Positions 7,761-17,141 of a stretch of 64,000 bases of DNA are shown piece by piece (within the stretch, counting starts at the first letter, position 1; every line of letters begins with the position of its first letter). The DNA is from Puniceibacterium sediminis. GTDB lineage: Bacteria > Pseudomonadota > Alphaproteobacteria > Rhodobacterales > Rhodobacteraceae. The notes under the pieces were generated by a model. It saw only the letters and a list, made by a program, of their open reading frames with translations, was not told where the DNA came from and made no database searches. The DNA lies in contig NZ_FZNN01000005.1 of assembly GCF_900188035.1 (NCBI RefSeq), positions 62,001-126,000 of the forward strand, read 5' to 3'. The position numbers and the translations under genes are program-made.

Positions 7761-10415
7761 CTAGAATTCTAGCTTCACGCTGAAATCAAGCCCATAGCTC
7801 TCATAGTCTGAAATCCCGATACCATCGTAGTATGTGCCAAGAGTGATCAACTCCTGATTGGCGAAGCGATAGTTGAACCCAAGCTCCACTCTGGCCCGCA
7901 GACTGCCGTCATTACTGGACGTTTCCGCTGCCGCACCCGTATAGGTGATATCGCTCGCAATAGCGCTGACGCCTCCTGTTAGCAGCAGCCTGCGATCACG
8001 TTGCGCAAACGGCGCAGGAGTCTCAAAGTCGATACCTATTTCGAGTTCGCTTAATGCAAGGCCCTGACTTGGTATCTCGTTTCCAACACTGTCGGTATAG
8101 GCCTCCTGTTCATCGGTTACATAAGATACCTGAAGACTTGGGATTAACGTCGTCACATCGTACTGCAGCTCCCCGGATACTTTCAACATGGCCAGAAGCC
8201 GCTCTGTCTCCATGTCGTCCGTATAGGTGCCGAATGGCGAAATCTCGTTCGAGCTGCGACCATAAAGCAGACGGCCCTCGAGATAGACATCCTGATCCGG
8301 CACTTTGGTCACTAAATAAGGCCCCGCCATCCAACCGTGACCAATGACACTCGACACCCCGGTGTCCTGCTCCAGATAGTCGTACTCAAGAAGGACCCCA
8401 CCTAACAGATTCTCGTGAAATTTGTGGTGGGTTCCGACGGCACCGAAAAGATACGTACTTTTGGTGTCCCCATCCTTGGCTTTTGAACCATGGAAAGTTG
8501 TCCAGATAGCGGATCCGGGCTTGGACGAAAATTTGAATCGACCCTGACTGCTCGTGATACTTGCACTAAAGATACCGCGGGCTGACCCGGACAGAAGCCC
8601 TGTCAAATTAGGCTGACTGCCAAGCAAAAGACCCGAGCGCCGTTCGATGAACTGCTTTACGACGCGGGCCGTTTCAGTGATTGTTTCGCTTTGGATCGAC
8701 AGCGTGTTCGATGCCAGGTTGTCATTACCAGACGTGTCCTGAACGACGCTTGCCGGAATGGAAACAGTGGTGTCACCGCCGCCCGTCGGGCTGATCGTGA
8801 TCACGTAACTTGCGCCACTCCCTGCCAGCCCTGAGACCGAGCCATTTGTGACAGCGACATCCGAAGCGGTGAAGCCCACCACAGTCTCAGAGAATGCCGC
8901 ATTCACAGAGAAGGATTTCCCAGGCATGCTGCCGGTGGCCGAAGTCGTCAGCGTGACAGATGGCGCTGTTACATCCGCGTTAGTCAGCGCAAAGGTCACA
9001 TTGCTGAGGCTGCCGCTGCTGGCCGTCACATTATACGACCCCGCCGTCGCATTCGCCGTCGCCGTCACCGACACCTGGCCCGAGGCGTTGGTCACACCGG
9101 AGCTCGCCGAAAGTGTCGCGCTGGCGCCCGATCCCGGCACCGCAAAGCTCACCGTCTCACCCGCCACCGGGTTGCCGCCCGCATCCGTCACCGTCGCCAC
9201 AAGCGCGCTGGCGAACCCGGTCGAGATCGCCGTGCTCTGACCCCCGCCAGAGGTGGCCGCAAGCGTCGCCGCCGCCCCCGCCGTGTTGGTCAGCGCAAAG
9301 GTCACATTGCTGAGGCTGCCGCTGCTGGCCGTCACATTATACGACCCCGCCGTCGCATTCGCCGTCGCCGTCACCGACACCTGGCCCGAGGCGTTGGTCA
9401 CACCCGAACTCGCCGAAAGTGTCGCGCTGGCGCCCGATCCCGGCACCGCAAAGCTCACCGTTTCACCCGCCACCGGGTTGCCGCCCGCATCCGTCACCGT
9501 CGCCACAAGCGCGCTGGCGAACCCGGTCGAGATCGCCGTGCTCTGACCCCCGCCAGAGGTGGCCGCAAGCGTCGCCGCCGCCCCCGCCGTGTTGGTCAGC
9601 GCAAAGGTCACATTGCTGAGGCTGCCGCTGCTGGCCGTCACATTATACGACCCCGCCGTCGCATTCGCCGTCGCCGTCACCGACACCTGGCCCGAGGCGT
9701 TGGTCACACCGGAACTCGCAGAAAGTGTCGCGCTGGCGCCCGATCCCGGCACCGCAAAGCTCACCGTCTCACCCGCCACCGGGTTGCCGCCCGCATCCGT
9801 CACCGTCGCCACAAGCGCGCTGGCGAACCCGGTCGAGATCGCCGTGCTCTGACCCCCGCCAGAGGTGGCCGCAAGATTGGCGGGCGGACCGACCGCACCG
9901 CTGTTCGTTCCGCTTCCACCAGAAAATGTATAAACGAAGGATGTGAACGGCGTCCCCCCATATGTTCCACTAACATTGCACCCGGCTGAGCAATTGAAGT
10001 TAGTCGGCGAGCTCGCGACCGGAGTTGCGTTGACCTGAAGCACGATGGGATTTCCGGAATCGCCTCCGCCGTCAAAGGTTTGGAAATTGGTAGAACCGGC
10101 GCCATCAATAACTTCGATCAAAATGAACTGCTCTGATCCGTCTGTGTTTGATGACGGAAGAGTCGAAGAGTAGATGCATTCATCGTCGGTCAGATTCAAT
10201 GCTATCTGAGCGTCAGACACATTGTTTGCCGTCGGGGGGCAGTCGTTGAACGCAGCACGCGCGCCGGTCGGTACCATGCCCAAAAAGACCAGGCTCAAAA
10301 GTAGCGTGGCCAGTCTGACAATCGAGCGCTTTGATAAGAGAGAGATCCAAATGGCCGAGAAGAAGGCCGTCAAGCGACAAATGATTGCGAAAAGTATCCG
10401 TTTGAAAAGTGTCAT
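7761..10415 (-). CDS. Large surface protein with tandem Ig-like repeats and autotransporter-like C-terminus
   Basis: Start chosen at ATG 10415 (MTLFKRILF), because a long hydrophobic export signal then follows and ends near GARAAFND. An upstream in-frame ATG at 10517 would add 34 unlikely residues. The protein (884 residues) has a unique N-terminal domain of ~150 residues with a Cys pair (NCSAGCN), then three nearly identical ~102-residue Big_1-like Ig repeats. A different Ig-like domain (TAPSVTLTTS...) follows, and then a ~270-residue C-terminal region of alternating hydrophobic strands ending in SVKLEF. A terminal Phe is typical of outer-membrane beta-barrels. An adhesin or surface-display role is inferred. 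The tail-collar gene cluster starts divergently beyond the promoter region. Confidence 0.75.
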   Translation of the reverse strand: MTLFKRILFAIICRLTAFFSAIWISLLSKRSIVRLATLLLSLVFLGMVPTGARAAFNDCPPTANNVSDAQIALNLTDDECIYSSTLPSSNTDGSEQFILIEVIDGAGSTNFQTFDGGGDSGNPIVLQVNATPVASSPTNFNCSAGCNVSGTYGGTPFTSFVYTFSGGSGTNSGAVGPPANLAATSGGGQSTAISTGFASALVATVTDAGGNPVAGETVSFAVPGSGASATLSASSGVTNASGQVSVTATANATAGSYNVTASSGSLSNVTFALTNTAGAAATLAATSGGGQSTAISTGFASALVATVTDAGGNPVAGETVSFAVPGSGASATLSASSGVTNASGQVSVTATANATAGSYNVTASSGSLSNVTFALTNTAGAAATLAATSGGGQSTAISTGFASALVATVTDAGGNPVAGETVSFAVPGSGASATLSASSGVTNASGQVSVTATANATAGSYNVTASSGSLSNVTFALTNADVTAPSVTLTTSATGSMPGKSFSVNAAFSETVVGFTASDVAVTNGSVSGLAGSGASYVITISPTGGGDTTVSIPASVVQDTSGNDNLASNTLSIQSETITETARVVKQFIERRSGLLLGSQPNLTGLLSGSARGIFSASITSSQGRFKFSSKPGSAIWTTFHGSKAKDGDTKSTYLFGAVGTHHKFHENLLGGVLLEYDYLEQDTGVSSVIGHGWMAGPYLVTKVPDQDVYLEGRLLYGRSSNEISPFGTYTDDMETERLLAMLKVSGELQYDVTTLIPSLQVSYVTDEQEAYTDSVGNEIPSQGLALSELEIGIDFETPAPFAQRDRRLLLTGGVSAIASDITYTGAAAETSSNDGSLRARVELGFNYRFANQELITLGTYYDGIGISDYESYGLDFSVKLEF
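8983..9883 (-). repeat. Three tandem 306-bp coding repeats
   Basis: Unit starts fall at 8983, 9289 and 9595, exactly 306 bp (102 codons) apart; the third unit is partial. The copies differ at only a few positions (for example GGAGCTCGCC versus CGAACTCGCC, and CCGTCTC versus CCGTTTC), so the duplication is recent or the copies are being homogenised. The frame is kept, so copy-number change would alter protein length in steps of 102 residues. Confidence 0.95.
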
Positions 10416-10633
10416 GCGTGTGGTGCCCCGCTTGTGAGCCGCCCAACGAACAAATTTCGTTTGCGTGCCCCGATAATAAATGCAAGCATAACTTGAGCCC
10501 ATTAGCAATAAGCGCAACCCTTACCTGAGAAATTGACTAATTTTCAATCGAGATCGTCGCATGTGTTGCGTTTTTGGCCACACTCAAGAATCTGAAAGAG
10601 GCGAACTATTAGTACCAAACACGGGAGGTTTAC

Positions 10634-11146
10634 GTGTCAGAGCCATTTTTAGCTGAAATTCGAATGGTGAGTTTCAATTTTGCGCCAAGAGGCTGGGCCT
10701 TTCTTGACGGGCAGTTCCTGCCGATCAACCAGAACCAATCACTATATTCCCTTTTGGGCACGACATACGGTGGTGACGGGCGCACGACATTTGCTTTGCC
10801 CGATCTGCGCGGCCGCACGCCGCTTCATATGGGAGATGGGTTTAATCTTGGGCGCGCAAGCGGTTCGGAAGGCGTGGCGCTGACAACTGCCGAGATGCCC
10901 GCACATACCCATACTGCGAAAGCGTCCTCGCTTGCCGGTGACAGTCCTGTTCCCACAGATCATGTGCTTGCCGCCGAGGCGGGGAATGACCTCGCCTATC
11001 ATGCGCCCGAGGCACCAAACATGACCGCTTTGCGAGAAGGGACAGTGTCCTATGCAAGTGGCGGACAGCCGCATGAAAACATGCAGCCCTATCTTACAGT
11101 GGCGTTCTGCATCGCCCTACAGGGGCTTTTCCCCTCACAAAATTAA
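10634..11146 (+). CDS. Tail-collar (microcystin-dependent-protein-like) protein 1
   Basis: 170 residues. The N-terminal MSEPFLAEIRMVSFNFAPRG and the motif TYGGDGRTTFALPDLRGRTP mark the phage tail-collar domain (residues ~5-60), followed by HTHTAKAS and a C-terminal PYLTVAFCIALQGLFPSQN. GGGAGG lies before the start. These small proteins resemble distal tail-fibre collars but are found in bacteria as tandem sets outside complete phages, usually near a GNAT gene and DUF6916, as here. Their function is unknown; a surface or carbohydrate-binding role is a guess. It is the most diverged of the three copies. Confidence 0.85.
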   Translation: MSEPFLAEIRMVSFNFAPRGWAFLDGQFLPINQNQSLYSLLGTTYGGDGRTTFALPDLRGRTPLHMGDGFNLGRASGSEGVALTTAEMPAHTHTAKASSLAGDSPVPTDHVLAAEAGNDLAYHAPEAPNMTALREGTVSYASGGQPHENMQPYLTVAFCIALQGLFPSQN

Positions 11147-11162
11147 GATTGGAGGATATTGA

Positions 11163-11681
11163 ATGTCAGAACCATTTATTGGTGAGATTCGCATGTTTGC
11201 CGGTAATTTCGCCCCAGTCGGTTGGGCGTTTTGTGACGGCCAATTGTTGGCTGTGTCCCAAAATGACGCGCTTTTCTCGTTGATTGGGACGATATATGGC
11301 GGCGACGGAAGAACGACTTTTGGACTGCCTGACATGCGCGGGCGTGTGCCGCTCCACTTCGGTGACGGCCCGGGGCTCAGTTCGCGGCGATTGGGAAGCA
11401 AGGCCGGCACGGAGCACGTCACCCTGACCATGAATGAGCTCCCCATCCATGGTCACGACTTCCACGCCCAGACGAAAGAAGCGACTGCGGCCGGACCGGA
11501 AGGCAATGTTGCTGCCATGGGTGTTGGCGTCAACTTTTACAGTGAGACAGCGCAGGACACGAATATGGCCCAATCAATGCTGTCGCATACCGGGGGATCC
11601 CGCCAGCATACCAATTTGATGCCGACCCTCTGCGTCCACTTTATAATCGCCTTGTTTGGCATTTACCCAAGTCGTCAGTAG
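11163..11681 (+). CDS. Tail-collar (microcystin-dependent-protein-like) protein 2
   Basis: 172 residues, starting 17 bases after copy 1 with a TTGGAGG ribosome site. It has the same collar motif (IYGGDGRTTFGLPDMRGRVP), a longer insert around GPGLSSRRLGSKAG, HGHDFHAQ in place of the HTHT motif, and a C-terminal LCVHFIIALFGIYPSRQ. The RRLG insert is shared with copy 3 and absent from copy 1, so copies 2 and 3 are the closer pair. It is co-transcribed with its neighbours. Confidence 0.85.
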   Translation: MSEPFIGEIRMFAGNFAPVGWAFCDGQLLAVSQNDALFSLIGTIYGGDGRTTFGLPDMRGRVPLHFGDGPGLSSRRLGSKAGTEHVTLTMNELPIHGHDFHAQTKEATAAGPEGNVAAMGVGVNFYSETAQDTNMAQSMLSHTGGSRQHTNLMPTLCVHFIIALFGIYPSRQ

Positions 11682-11691
11682 GAGCATTGAT

Positions 11692-12225
11692 ATGTCGGAA
11701 CCATTTATCGCAGAAATCCGCATCTTTGCGGGGAACTTTGCACCGAGATCCTGGGCGTTTTGTGATGGTCAATTGCTGCCAGTGTCCAACAATACAGCAT
11801 TGTTTTCACTGATAGGGACCACCTATGGGGGCGATGGCAGGACTACCACTGCGTTGCCCAATCTTCAGGGACGTGCCCCGATGCACCCGGGACGCGGCCC
11901 GGGTCTGACGGCTCGACGACTTGGCGAAAAGGATGGAAATGAAACGGCATTACTGACAGAGGAACATATCCCCAAACACACGCACACAGTACGCGCCACA
12001 ACGTCAGCGGCAACCGCAAACATGGCGCCCGGCACCACAACCTCGTTGTCGCGTTCAAGTTTCGGTGACAACCTGTATCAATCCGACACGTCTGGAAACC
12101 TAGTCGATTTGGCAGAGGAAGCTGTGGCGGCGGCAGGTGGGAACCAGTCGCACACCAATCTTCAGCCGTATCTGACGTTGAACTTCATCATCGCCCTGGC
12201 CGGTATTTATCCCTCCCGGAGCTAG
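11692..12225 (+). CDS. Tail-collar (microcystin-dependent-protein-like) protein 3
   Basis: The start is at ATG 11692 (MSEPFIAEIRIFAGNF), matching the other two copies and preceded by AGGAGCA. An in-frame ATG at 11656 lies inside copy 2 and is rejected. 177 residues with TYGGDGRTTTALPNLQGRAP, GPGLTARRLGEKDG and HTHTVRAT motifs and the C-terminal LTLNFIIALAGIYPSRS. It is the last of the three tandem genes. A long inverted repeat follows immediately after its stop. Confidence 0.85.
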   Translation: MSEPFIAEIRIFAGNFAPRSWAFCDGQLLPVSNNTALFSLIGTTYGGDGRTTTALPNLQGRAPMHPGRGPGLTARRLGEKDGNETALLTEEHIPKHTHTVRATTSAATANMAPGTTTSLSRSSFGDNLYQSDTSGNLVDLAEEAVAAAGGNQSHTNLQPYLTLNFIIALAGIYPSRS

Positions 12226-12230
12226 TCATA

Positions 12231-12275
12231 ACGTCGAGGAGTAAGGTATCTCCTTTACGCCGCCCTCCTCGACGT
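12231..12275 (+). terminator. Inverted repeat after the tail-collar genes
   Basis: Eleven-base perfect arms (ACGTCGAGGAG and its complement) lie 5 bases after the third tail-collar stop, with a second weak pairing in the loop. There is no T-run, so it may be a transcript-stabilising hairpin rather than a true intrinsic terminator. Confidence 0.5.
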
Positions 12276-12459
12276 TCAGCATGTGCGGACAATCATTTCG
12301 CAGGGCAGCTGAACGTCCACTCGATCAACGAGTATATCTGGCGATCGAGTGAAGGAATAGGCTGCTCCGGGGAACGCTGCCTGCTGCTGATTGAACTGCC
12401 AATGGCGCCAGATATTCGGCGCTCCGACCTGCCATGATCTCACACAGGGTCCGCTTTCC

Positions 12460-12984
12460 GTGAACAATTTTCCGCCGACTGACCGTGTGTCCCGCTTTGG
12501 TGTGAGCTATCGCGACATGACAGACGCCGATATGCCGTTCCTCTCTCGTTTGTACCGTTCAACCCGCGAGGAAGAAATGTCTGGCTTGCCCTGGAGTGAT
12601 GAGCAAAAACAATCCTTTATCGACATGCAGTTTCGGGCGCAGCACGAGCATTATCAAAAGCACTATACGGATGCGCTCTGGCTGATCATTGAGATGAATT
12701 CGGCACCTATTGGCAGGCTTTATATTGAGCGGTGGGCCAGCGAGCTGCGTATCATCGACATCGCTCTGATACCGGATGCGCGAGGGAAGGGTATCGGGGC
12801 GGACATTCTAGAGGATTTACAGTCCGAAGCCGCAGCGACCGCTAAAAATATCGGTATTCATGTTGAAAAGGCCAACCCGGCGATGTCTCTGTATCACCGC
12901 CTCGGATTCAAACAGACCGAAGATAAGGGCGTCTACGATCTGCTGGTATGGCGCCCTGCAGAGACCGGCCACTGTCGCAGGTAG
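12460..12984 (+). CDS. GNAT-family N-acetyltransferase
   Basis: The start is uncertain. GTG 12460 gives 174 residues and begins close to the conserved fold (VNNFPPTDRV...YRDMTDADMPF); an ATG at 12391 would add 23 residues without a clear ribosome site. The acetyl-CoA loop is visible as IPDARGKGIGADIL (residues ~105-118), followed by the fourth motif NPAMSLYHRLGFKQTE. GNAT genes of this type accompany tail-collar sets in other bacteria, so a role in modifying that system is plausible, but the substrate is unknown. Confidence 0.75.
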   Translation: MNNFPPTDRVSRFGVSYRDMTDADMPFLSRLYRSTREEEMSGLPWSDEQKQSFIDMQFRAQHEHYQKHYTDALWLIIEMNSAPIGRLYIERWASELRIIDIALIPDARGKGIGADILEDLQSEAAATAKNIGIHVEKANPAMSLYHRLGFKQTEDKGVYDLLVWRPAETGHCRR

Positions 12985-13615
12985 CTGTCTGAATTTACTC
13001 GATGAACTGGCCAAAGCTGTATTATTAAAACTGCCAGGTTTTGTATGCCGGGTCCTGAAACCCTTCAAATCCCGGAGCCCTAATGAAGCCTCATCCCGCA
13101 CGGAAAAGCAGGACGACCTTCGGCGTCCCCACCCGACTAACATGACTGATTTACATGACGAGTTGGCGAAACTGGCAGCACTTTTCACCCGGGAGGTCGT
13201 CGAGCGCGAATAGGTCAGGTTATTTCCCTCCTCCACGCGTCGACCAGCCTCATCGCCGGGCCTTGTCGCGGGTCTACGGTATCTCCGGCACGCCTATCGT
13301 CTGTTAGACGCAGTGATCGTCTCCGCTGGAGGGGGGGGCCTCGTTCGCCGGGCAAGAGCCCCCCGGACTATTTACTGATCCGTCTCACTATCAACACTTC
13401 ACCGGCGACGTCTTCTTACAGCACCGCCCGCCGATTGATCTCCCCTCGCCGCCCCTTCTCAGCGAATGTAAACATTCGCCCGTCGGGTAACGGCTGGCGC
13501 AAGCGGGTCGGAAAGGAAGGCACAGGGTGGCGATTGATCAAGACGGTTGAAGCCGAGCACACCTCCGGTGGCAATCTGGTCGATCGATCGCGTGGTTCAG
13601 CCCGAACTATCCTGC
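12985..13615. other. Gap without a recognisable gene
   Basis: A short plus-strand frame (up to 13213) continues past the GNAT stop in another phase and ends LHDELAKLAALFTREVVERE. It has no convincing start or ribosome site. The rest holds G-runs and no coding signal I recognise. Confidence 0.4.
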
Positions 13616-15406
13616 CTACCCCGCCAAAGGCCAGATGAGCGGGATAAGGAATACGGTCGCAGCCCCGATGATGATGTTCATCGGTAGGCCGATCCTCAGA
13701 AAATCAGTGAACCTGTAGCCCCCCGCGTTGTAGACGAGGGTGTTGGTCTGGTAGCCGATTGGCGTTGCGAAGCTGGCGCTTGCACCGAACATCACGGCCA
13801 CAATAAAAGGACGTGGATCGAGGCCAAGCTGGACCGCCACGCCCGTTGCGATCGGCGCCAGCAGGACTGCGACGGCGTTGTTAGTGACCAACTCGGTCAG
13901 GACCGACGTCAGGGCGTAGACCAAAGCCAAGGCTATGATCGGCTGGACCGTCGCGAGGAGCGGCGACAGCTTGGCTATAATGAGCGAAAGCGCCCCTGAA
14001 TTGTCCAGCGCGCTGCCTAATGTCAGCATGGAGACGATCAGCAACAGCAACCGGCCGTCGATTGACCCTACGCCTTCCTCTGCATCGATGCAGTTTGTCA
14101 GCAGAACGACTGCAACACCGATCAACGCAAGTGTCAGGATCGGCGCCACATTGAGGGCCGCGAGGATGACGACGCCGATCATGGTCGCAATGGCGATCGG
14201 CGCTTTCTTGCGGCGAAAACCTCGAGAAGTGACCGGGGACAGCAGGATCAATCGCTCCTCCTCGGCGAGGCGGGCGATGTCGTCGGGCGCGCCATCAAGA
14301 AGCAATGTGTCTCCGACCGTCAGTTTGACCATCGCAAGGCGCATGTCGACCGCAGTTCCATTGCGGTGCAGCGCGATCGGATAGACGCCGAAACGGCGAC
14401 GCCAGTGCAAACGCCCGACCATTCTGTGCAGCGCTTTTGAATCCGGGCCGATCAGGACTTCGACAACCGAAGTGGGGCGGGCCGTCGACGCCTCTGTTCC
14501 CAGAACGGCGTTGCCCACGGCGGCGCCATCGCGAAACCCCATGATTTCGGTATCTGTGGTCTTTATGACCACGATATCCCCCGCTGCCATCGTCGATGTC
14601 GCCAGAGAGTCGCGCAAGGACAGATCACCGCTAACAAGATCGACAGCCCGGCTTCCGGCGTTCTTGAGTGCGTCCACCTCCAGCACTGTTTTGCCGATCA
14701 GAGGCGAGCCTGCCGGGATGAAGAGTTCAACCAGCCAGGTGCGCAGATCACGTTTCGATTGAAGGTCCCCGACAGTCTGACGCAGGGGCAGCAGGCGCGG
14801 GGCCGCGATGGCCAGAAACGCCCCACCGATTATAGCGACTGCAATTCCGACCGGGGCGATCTCGAACAGGCTAAAGGGAGTCATCCCGAGATCGCGTGCT
14901 ATGCCATCGACCAGCAGGTTCGTCGAGGTCCCGATTAGGGAACAGGTCCCGCCAAGAATGACCATGTAGGACAGCGGGATGAGCAGGTGTGATGCCGCAA
15001 TCTTCATCTGCCGCGCCAGCGTGATCACAACAGGGATCAGCACGATGACCACCGGAGTGTTGTTCATGAAGACCGAGGCTCCGGCAGCTGTGATAAAGAA
15101 TAATCCGAGCGTCAGGACCGGGTGGGCCGACGCATGTCGACCCAGAACACCACTCAGTGCCTCGAGCACGCCTGTCCGGACCAGCGCCGCGCTGAGGATG
15201 AACATCGCGCCGATCGTGGTCGGCGCCGGGTTGGCGAGCGCAGCCAGAATATCATTGGGCCCGACAAGACCCATGGCAAGTGCTGTAGCCGCCCCACAAA
15301 AGGCGACAACATCCGGGGATCGCAATTCCATGACGAAGGCCGTGAAAACGCCGACAAACAAGAGGACGGCGGCGTAAGGTGCCAGAGTTGCAAAGTCGAC
15401 TGCCAT
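13616..15406 (-). CDS. SLC13/DASS-family permease with TrkA-C domains
   Basis: 596 residues from ATG 15406 (MAVDFATLAPYAAVLLFVG); an ATG six codons upstream is an alternative. It has two bundles of about five to six membrane helices flanking a soluble centre of ~170 residues that contains two RCK/TrkA-C-like domains (GSPLIGKTVLEVDAL and IGPDSKALHRM...VGDTLLL). Helix-hairpin signatures typical of SLC13 are ILGGTCSLIGTSTNLLVDG and TNNAVAVLLAPIATG. Such proteins carry sulfate or dicarboxylates with sodium across the inner membrane; the substrate cannot be told. It sits between the GNAT and DUF6916 genes in opposite orientation, as if inserted there. Confidence 0.88.
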   Translation of the reverse strand: MAVDFATLAPYAAVLLFVGVFTAFVMELRSPDVVAFCGAATALAMGLVGPNDILAALANPAPTTIGAMFILSAALVRTGVLEALSGVLGRHASAHPVLTLGLFFITAAGASVFMNNTPVVIVLIPVVITLARQMKIAASHLLIPLSYMVILGGTCSLIGTSTNLLVDGIARDLGMTPFSLFEIAPVGIAVAIIGGAFLAIAAPRLLPLRQTVGDLQSKRDLRTWLVELFIPAGSPLIGKTVLEVDALKNAGSRAVDLVSGDLSLRDSLATSTMAAGDIVVIKTTDTEIMGFRDGAAVGNAVLGTEASTARPTSVVEVLIGPDSKALHRMVGRLHWRRRFGVYPIALHRNGTAVDMRLAMVKLTVGDTLLLDGAPDDIARLAEEERLILLSPVTSRGFRRKKAPIAIATMIGVVILAALNVAPILTLALIGVAVVLLTNCIDAEEGVGSIDGRLLLLIVSMLTLGSALDNSGALSLIIAKLSPLLATVQPIIALALVYALTSVLTELVTNNAVAVLLAPIATGVAVQLGLDPRPFIVAVMFGASASFATPIGYQTNTLVYNAGGYRFTDFLRIGLPMNIIIGAATVFLIPLIWPLAG

Positions 15407-15582
15407 GATGTGATCACGCTCCATTGTTGCGCAGACGGCGTAAGTTTACGTTTCTCGAATCAAACTGGTGTTTGACGTTCGGACGATACTTGCCTTTGCG
15501 AGGAACAGTCAGGGTGAAACTATGACTTGCCCCCGCATGAAACGTACGTCGCTAGGAGGGGGAACGGTAGTGCTCCGCAAAA

Positions 15583-16627
15583 CTAGGTGTTCAGTCCCGG
15601 CATCTGGTGGATCGGATTTGTGATGAAACGATCTGGCTCTGCAGTCCAGATCTTGCAGATGTATTCGTAAGGCGTGAGCCCGTTGAGGGTCTTGAGTCTG
15701 CGTGCGCAGTTGTAGGCTGCCAGGAAGTCGGTGAGGTGCGTGCGCAACTGGTCGTGGCTGTCGTAATGGTATCGTTTCACCGTCGCCTCCTTGATCGTTC
15801 GATTCACCCGCTCGACCTGACCATTCGTCCACGGATGGTTTGGCTTGGTCAGCCGATGCTCGATCCCATTTGCCTCGCAGATCATGTCGAAGCGCATCTG
15901 CCGCGAATATGCTGTGTTTCGGTTGCGAGGTTGCTCGGCGAACTGGATGCCGTTATCGGTCAGGATCGTGTGGATGCGATAGGGGACGGCCTTGAGCAGA
16001 TGTTCGAGGAACTCCCAGGCGGTCTTGCGATCCGCCTTTTCCACGAGTTGGGTGATCGCAAATTTGCTGGTCCGGTCAATGGCCACAAAGAGATAGAGCT
16101 TGCCCTCCACCGTCTGAACCTCGGCGATGTCGATGTGGAAGAAGCCCCCTCTCGGCAGATTTGCCTTGCAAATCGTCTGCCGGGCAGTGGATGGGATATC
16201 GCTTAAACTGCTGCCGCTTTGGCTTGTCACCCTCGACATCTGGCAAGCGCGAAATGCCATGTCGCTGAAGGCACCGATGTAGCGCCGACCGCGTCAGGTG
16301 CGGGGCAGACGGCTGAAGGGCATAGAGGCAATCATCCAGCGGCAGTAGCGTGTGCCGCCGGAATGCGACGATCATTGCCTCCTCCGCTTCGGTGAGAACG
16401 GTCGAACGCGGCTCTTTCGGTCCGGTCTTCAAGCCCTCTACCGTCGCACGCTTACGCCACTTCGCGACGGTTTTGGGATTGATGCCCAACTCCTTACTCA
16501 ACTGCGCGAGCGAAGCTTGCGATCGCTGTATTGCACAGCTCTGACGGCGTGCGTTGTCGTGGCGCTCCCGTGACGAACTTGTCTCACAATGCTTCCTTCC
16601 AGGCCTGAGAAAGGATCGCACCATCAA
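15583..16627 (-). pseudogene. IS481-family transposase, frame broken by a 43-bp hairpin insert
   Basis: Two minus-strand frames join into one IS481-type transposase. The N-terminal HTH part is ELGINPKTVAKWRKRATVEG...TRSALHRCLQRHGISRLP, up to KRYPI. The DDE part starts GFFHIDIAEVQTVEGKLYLF and runs through LTDNGIQF and NGQVERVNRTIKE. The break is not a point mutation: 43 bases at 16147-16189 lie exactly between KRYPI and GFFHIDIAEV, 12 bases before the first catalytic Asp codon. The three acidic catalytic residues are otherwise present. The element appears to have inserted into an IS5 element, whose N-terminal part continues at 16.63-17.03 kb. Confidence 0.82.
16147..16189 (-). repeat. Hairpin insert, copy A (43 bp)
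   Basis: On the minus strand it begins CACTGCCCGGCAG and ends CTGCCGAGAGGG. The stem is GGCAGA, a CGA bulge, then TTTGC paired with GCAAATCTGCC. It interrupts the IS481 transposase between the codons for KRYPI and GFFHID. 43 is not a multiple of three, so the frame shifts. Confidence 0.85.
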
Positions 16628-17033
16628 ACCATGCGATCAAACACTGTGCTGAAGTCGGGCACCGCCCAGTTCAAACCGATCGGACGCGACAGGCTCTCGA
16701 CGAACCCGGTCGTCTGCCGTAGCGCCATGCCGAACAGCACCTTCATCGTCAGGCAGGTCTGGATGGCGGTATCGCTGTAGGTTTGCTGTCGGCCGCGGTT
16801 GCCGGTCGGCGCAGAATCCCAGATCATCTCCGGGTCAAACCAACCTCTCGTGCCATTGCGGCGCAATGCACTGCCGGTCAGTGGATCGTCAGCGAGCCAC
16901 GGCGCTTGAGCGCTTCGTTATCGGCTGGCCAGTTCCGGGTCCGGTAGGTCGGGGCTGTCGGTCTGCTCATGTCGTCCAGCTACCAGGCTGGGTTCACGAC
17001 AGGAATCCCTCATCGGGTTTGTGCAACAAAGCC
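16628..17033 (-). pseudogene. IS5-family transposase N-terminal fragment
   Basis: The minus-strand reading begins at ATG 16970 (MSRPTAPTYRTRNWPADNEA), continues LKRRGSLTI, is interrupted by a 41-bp hairpin insert, and resumes WFDPEMIWDSAPTGNRGRQ to LRQTTGFVESLSRPIGLNW and VPDFSTV. This is the IS5-type N-terminal domain. The outer end has the IS5-type terminal sequence GGCTTTGTTGCACAAACCC (complement of 17015-17033). The rest of the transposase was lost where the IS481 element begins. Confidence 0.78.
16843..16883 (-). repeat. Hairpin insert, copy F (41 bp)
   Basis: On the minus strand it begins CACTGACCGGCAG and ends GGCACGAGAGGT. Its central arms TGCATTGCG and CGCAATGGCA pair. It splits the IS5 transposase between the codons for SLTI and WFDPEM, after an ATC codon as in copy A. 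41 bases shift the frame. Confidence 0.82.
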
Positions 17034-17141
17034 ATCGCACTGACAAATATTCCTGAACAAGGAACAGGCAATCAGCTATCCTGCGGTGGTAAACCCATGT
17101 AGAAATGAAACCAGAATGACAATCAGGGAAATTTTACGCAC

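Noticed and set aside
12860-13213. A 117-codon open frame overlapping and following the GNAT gene
   Set aside because: Its start lies inside the GNAT gene in another frame, there is no ribosome site, and no family resemblance was found; only the last ~60 residues could be independent.
7210-16641. A near-identical 16-base string (TGCGATCAAACA region) after ilvC and at the IS481/IS5 border
   Set aside because: Fifteen of sixteen matches is expected by chance among pairs of positions in a 64-kb window.
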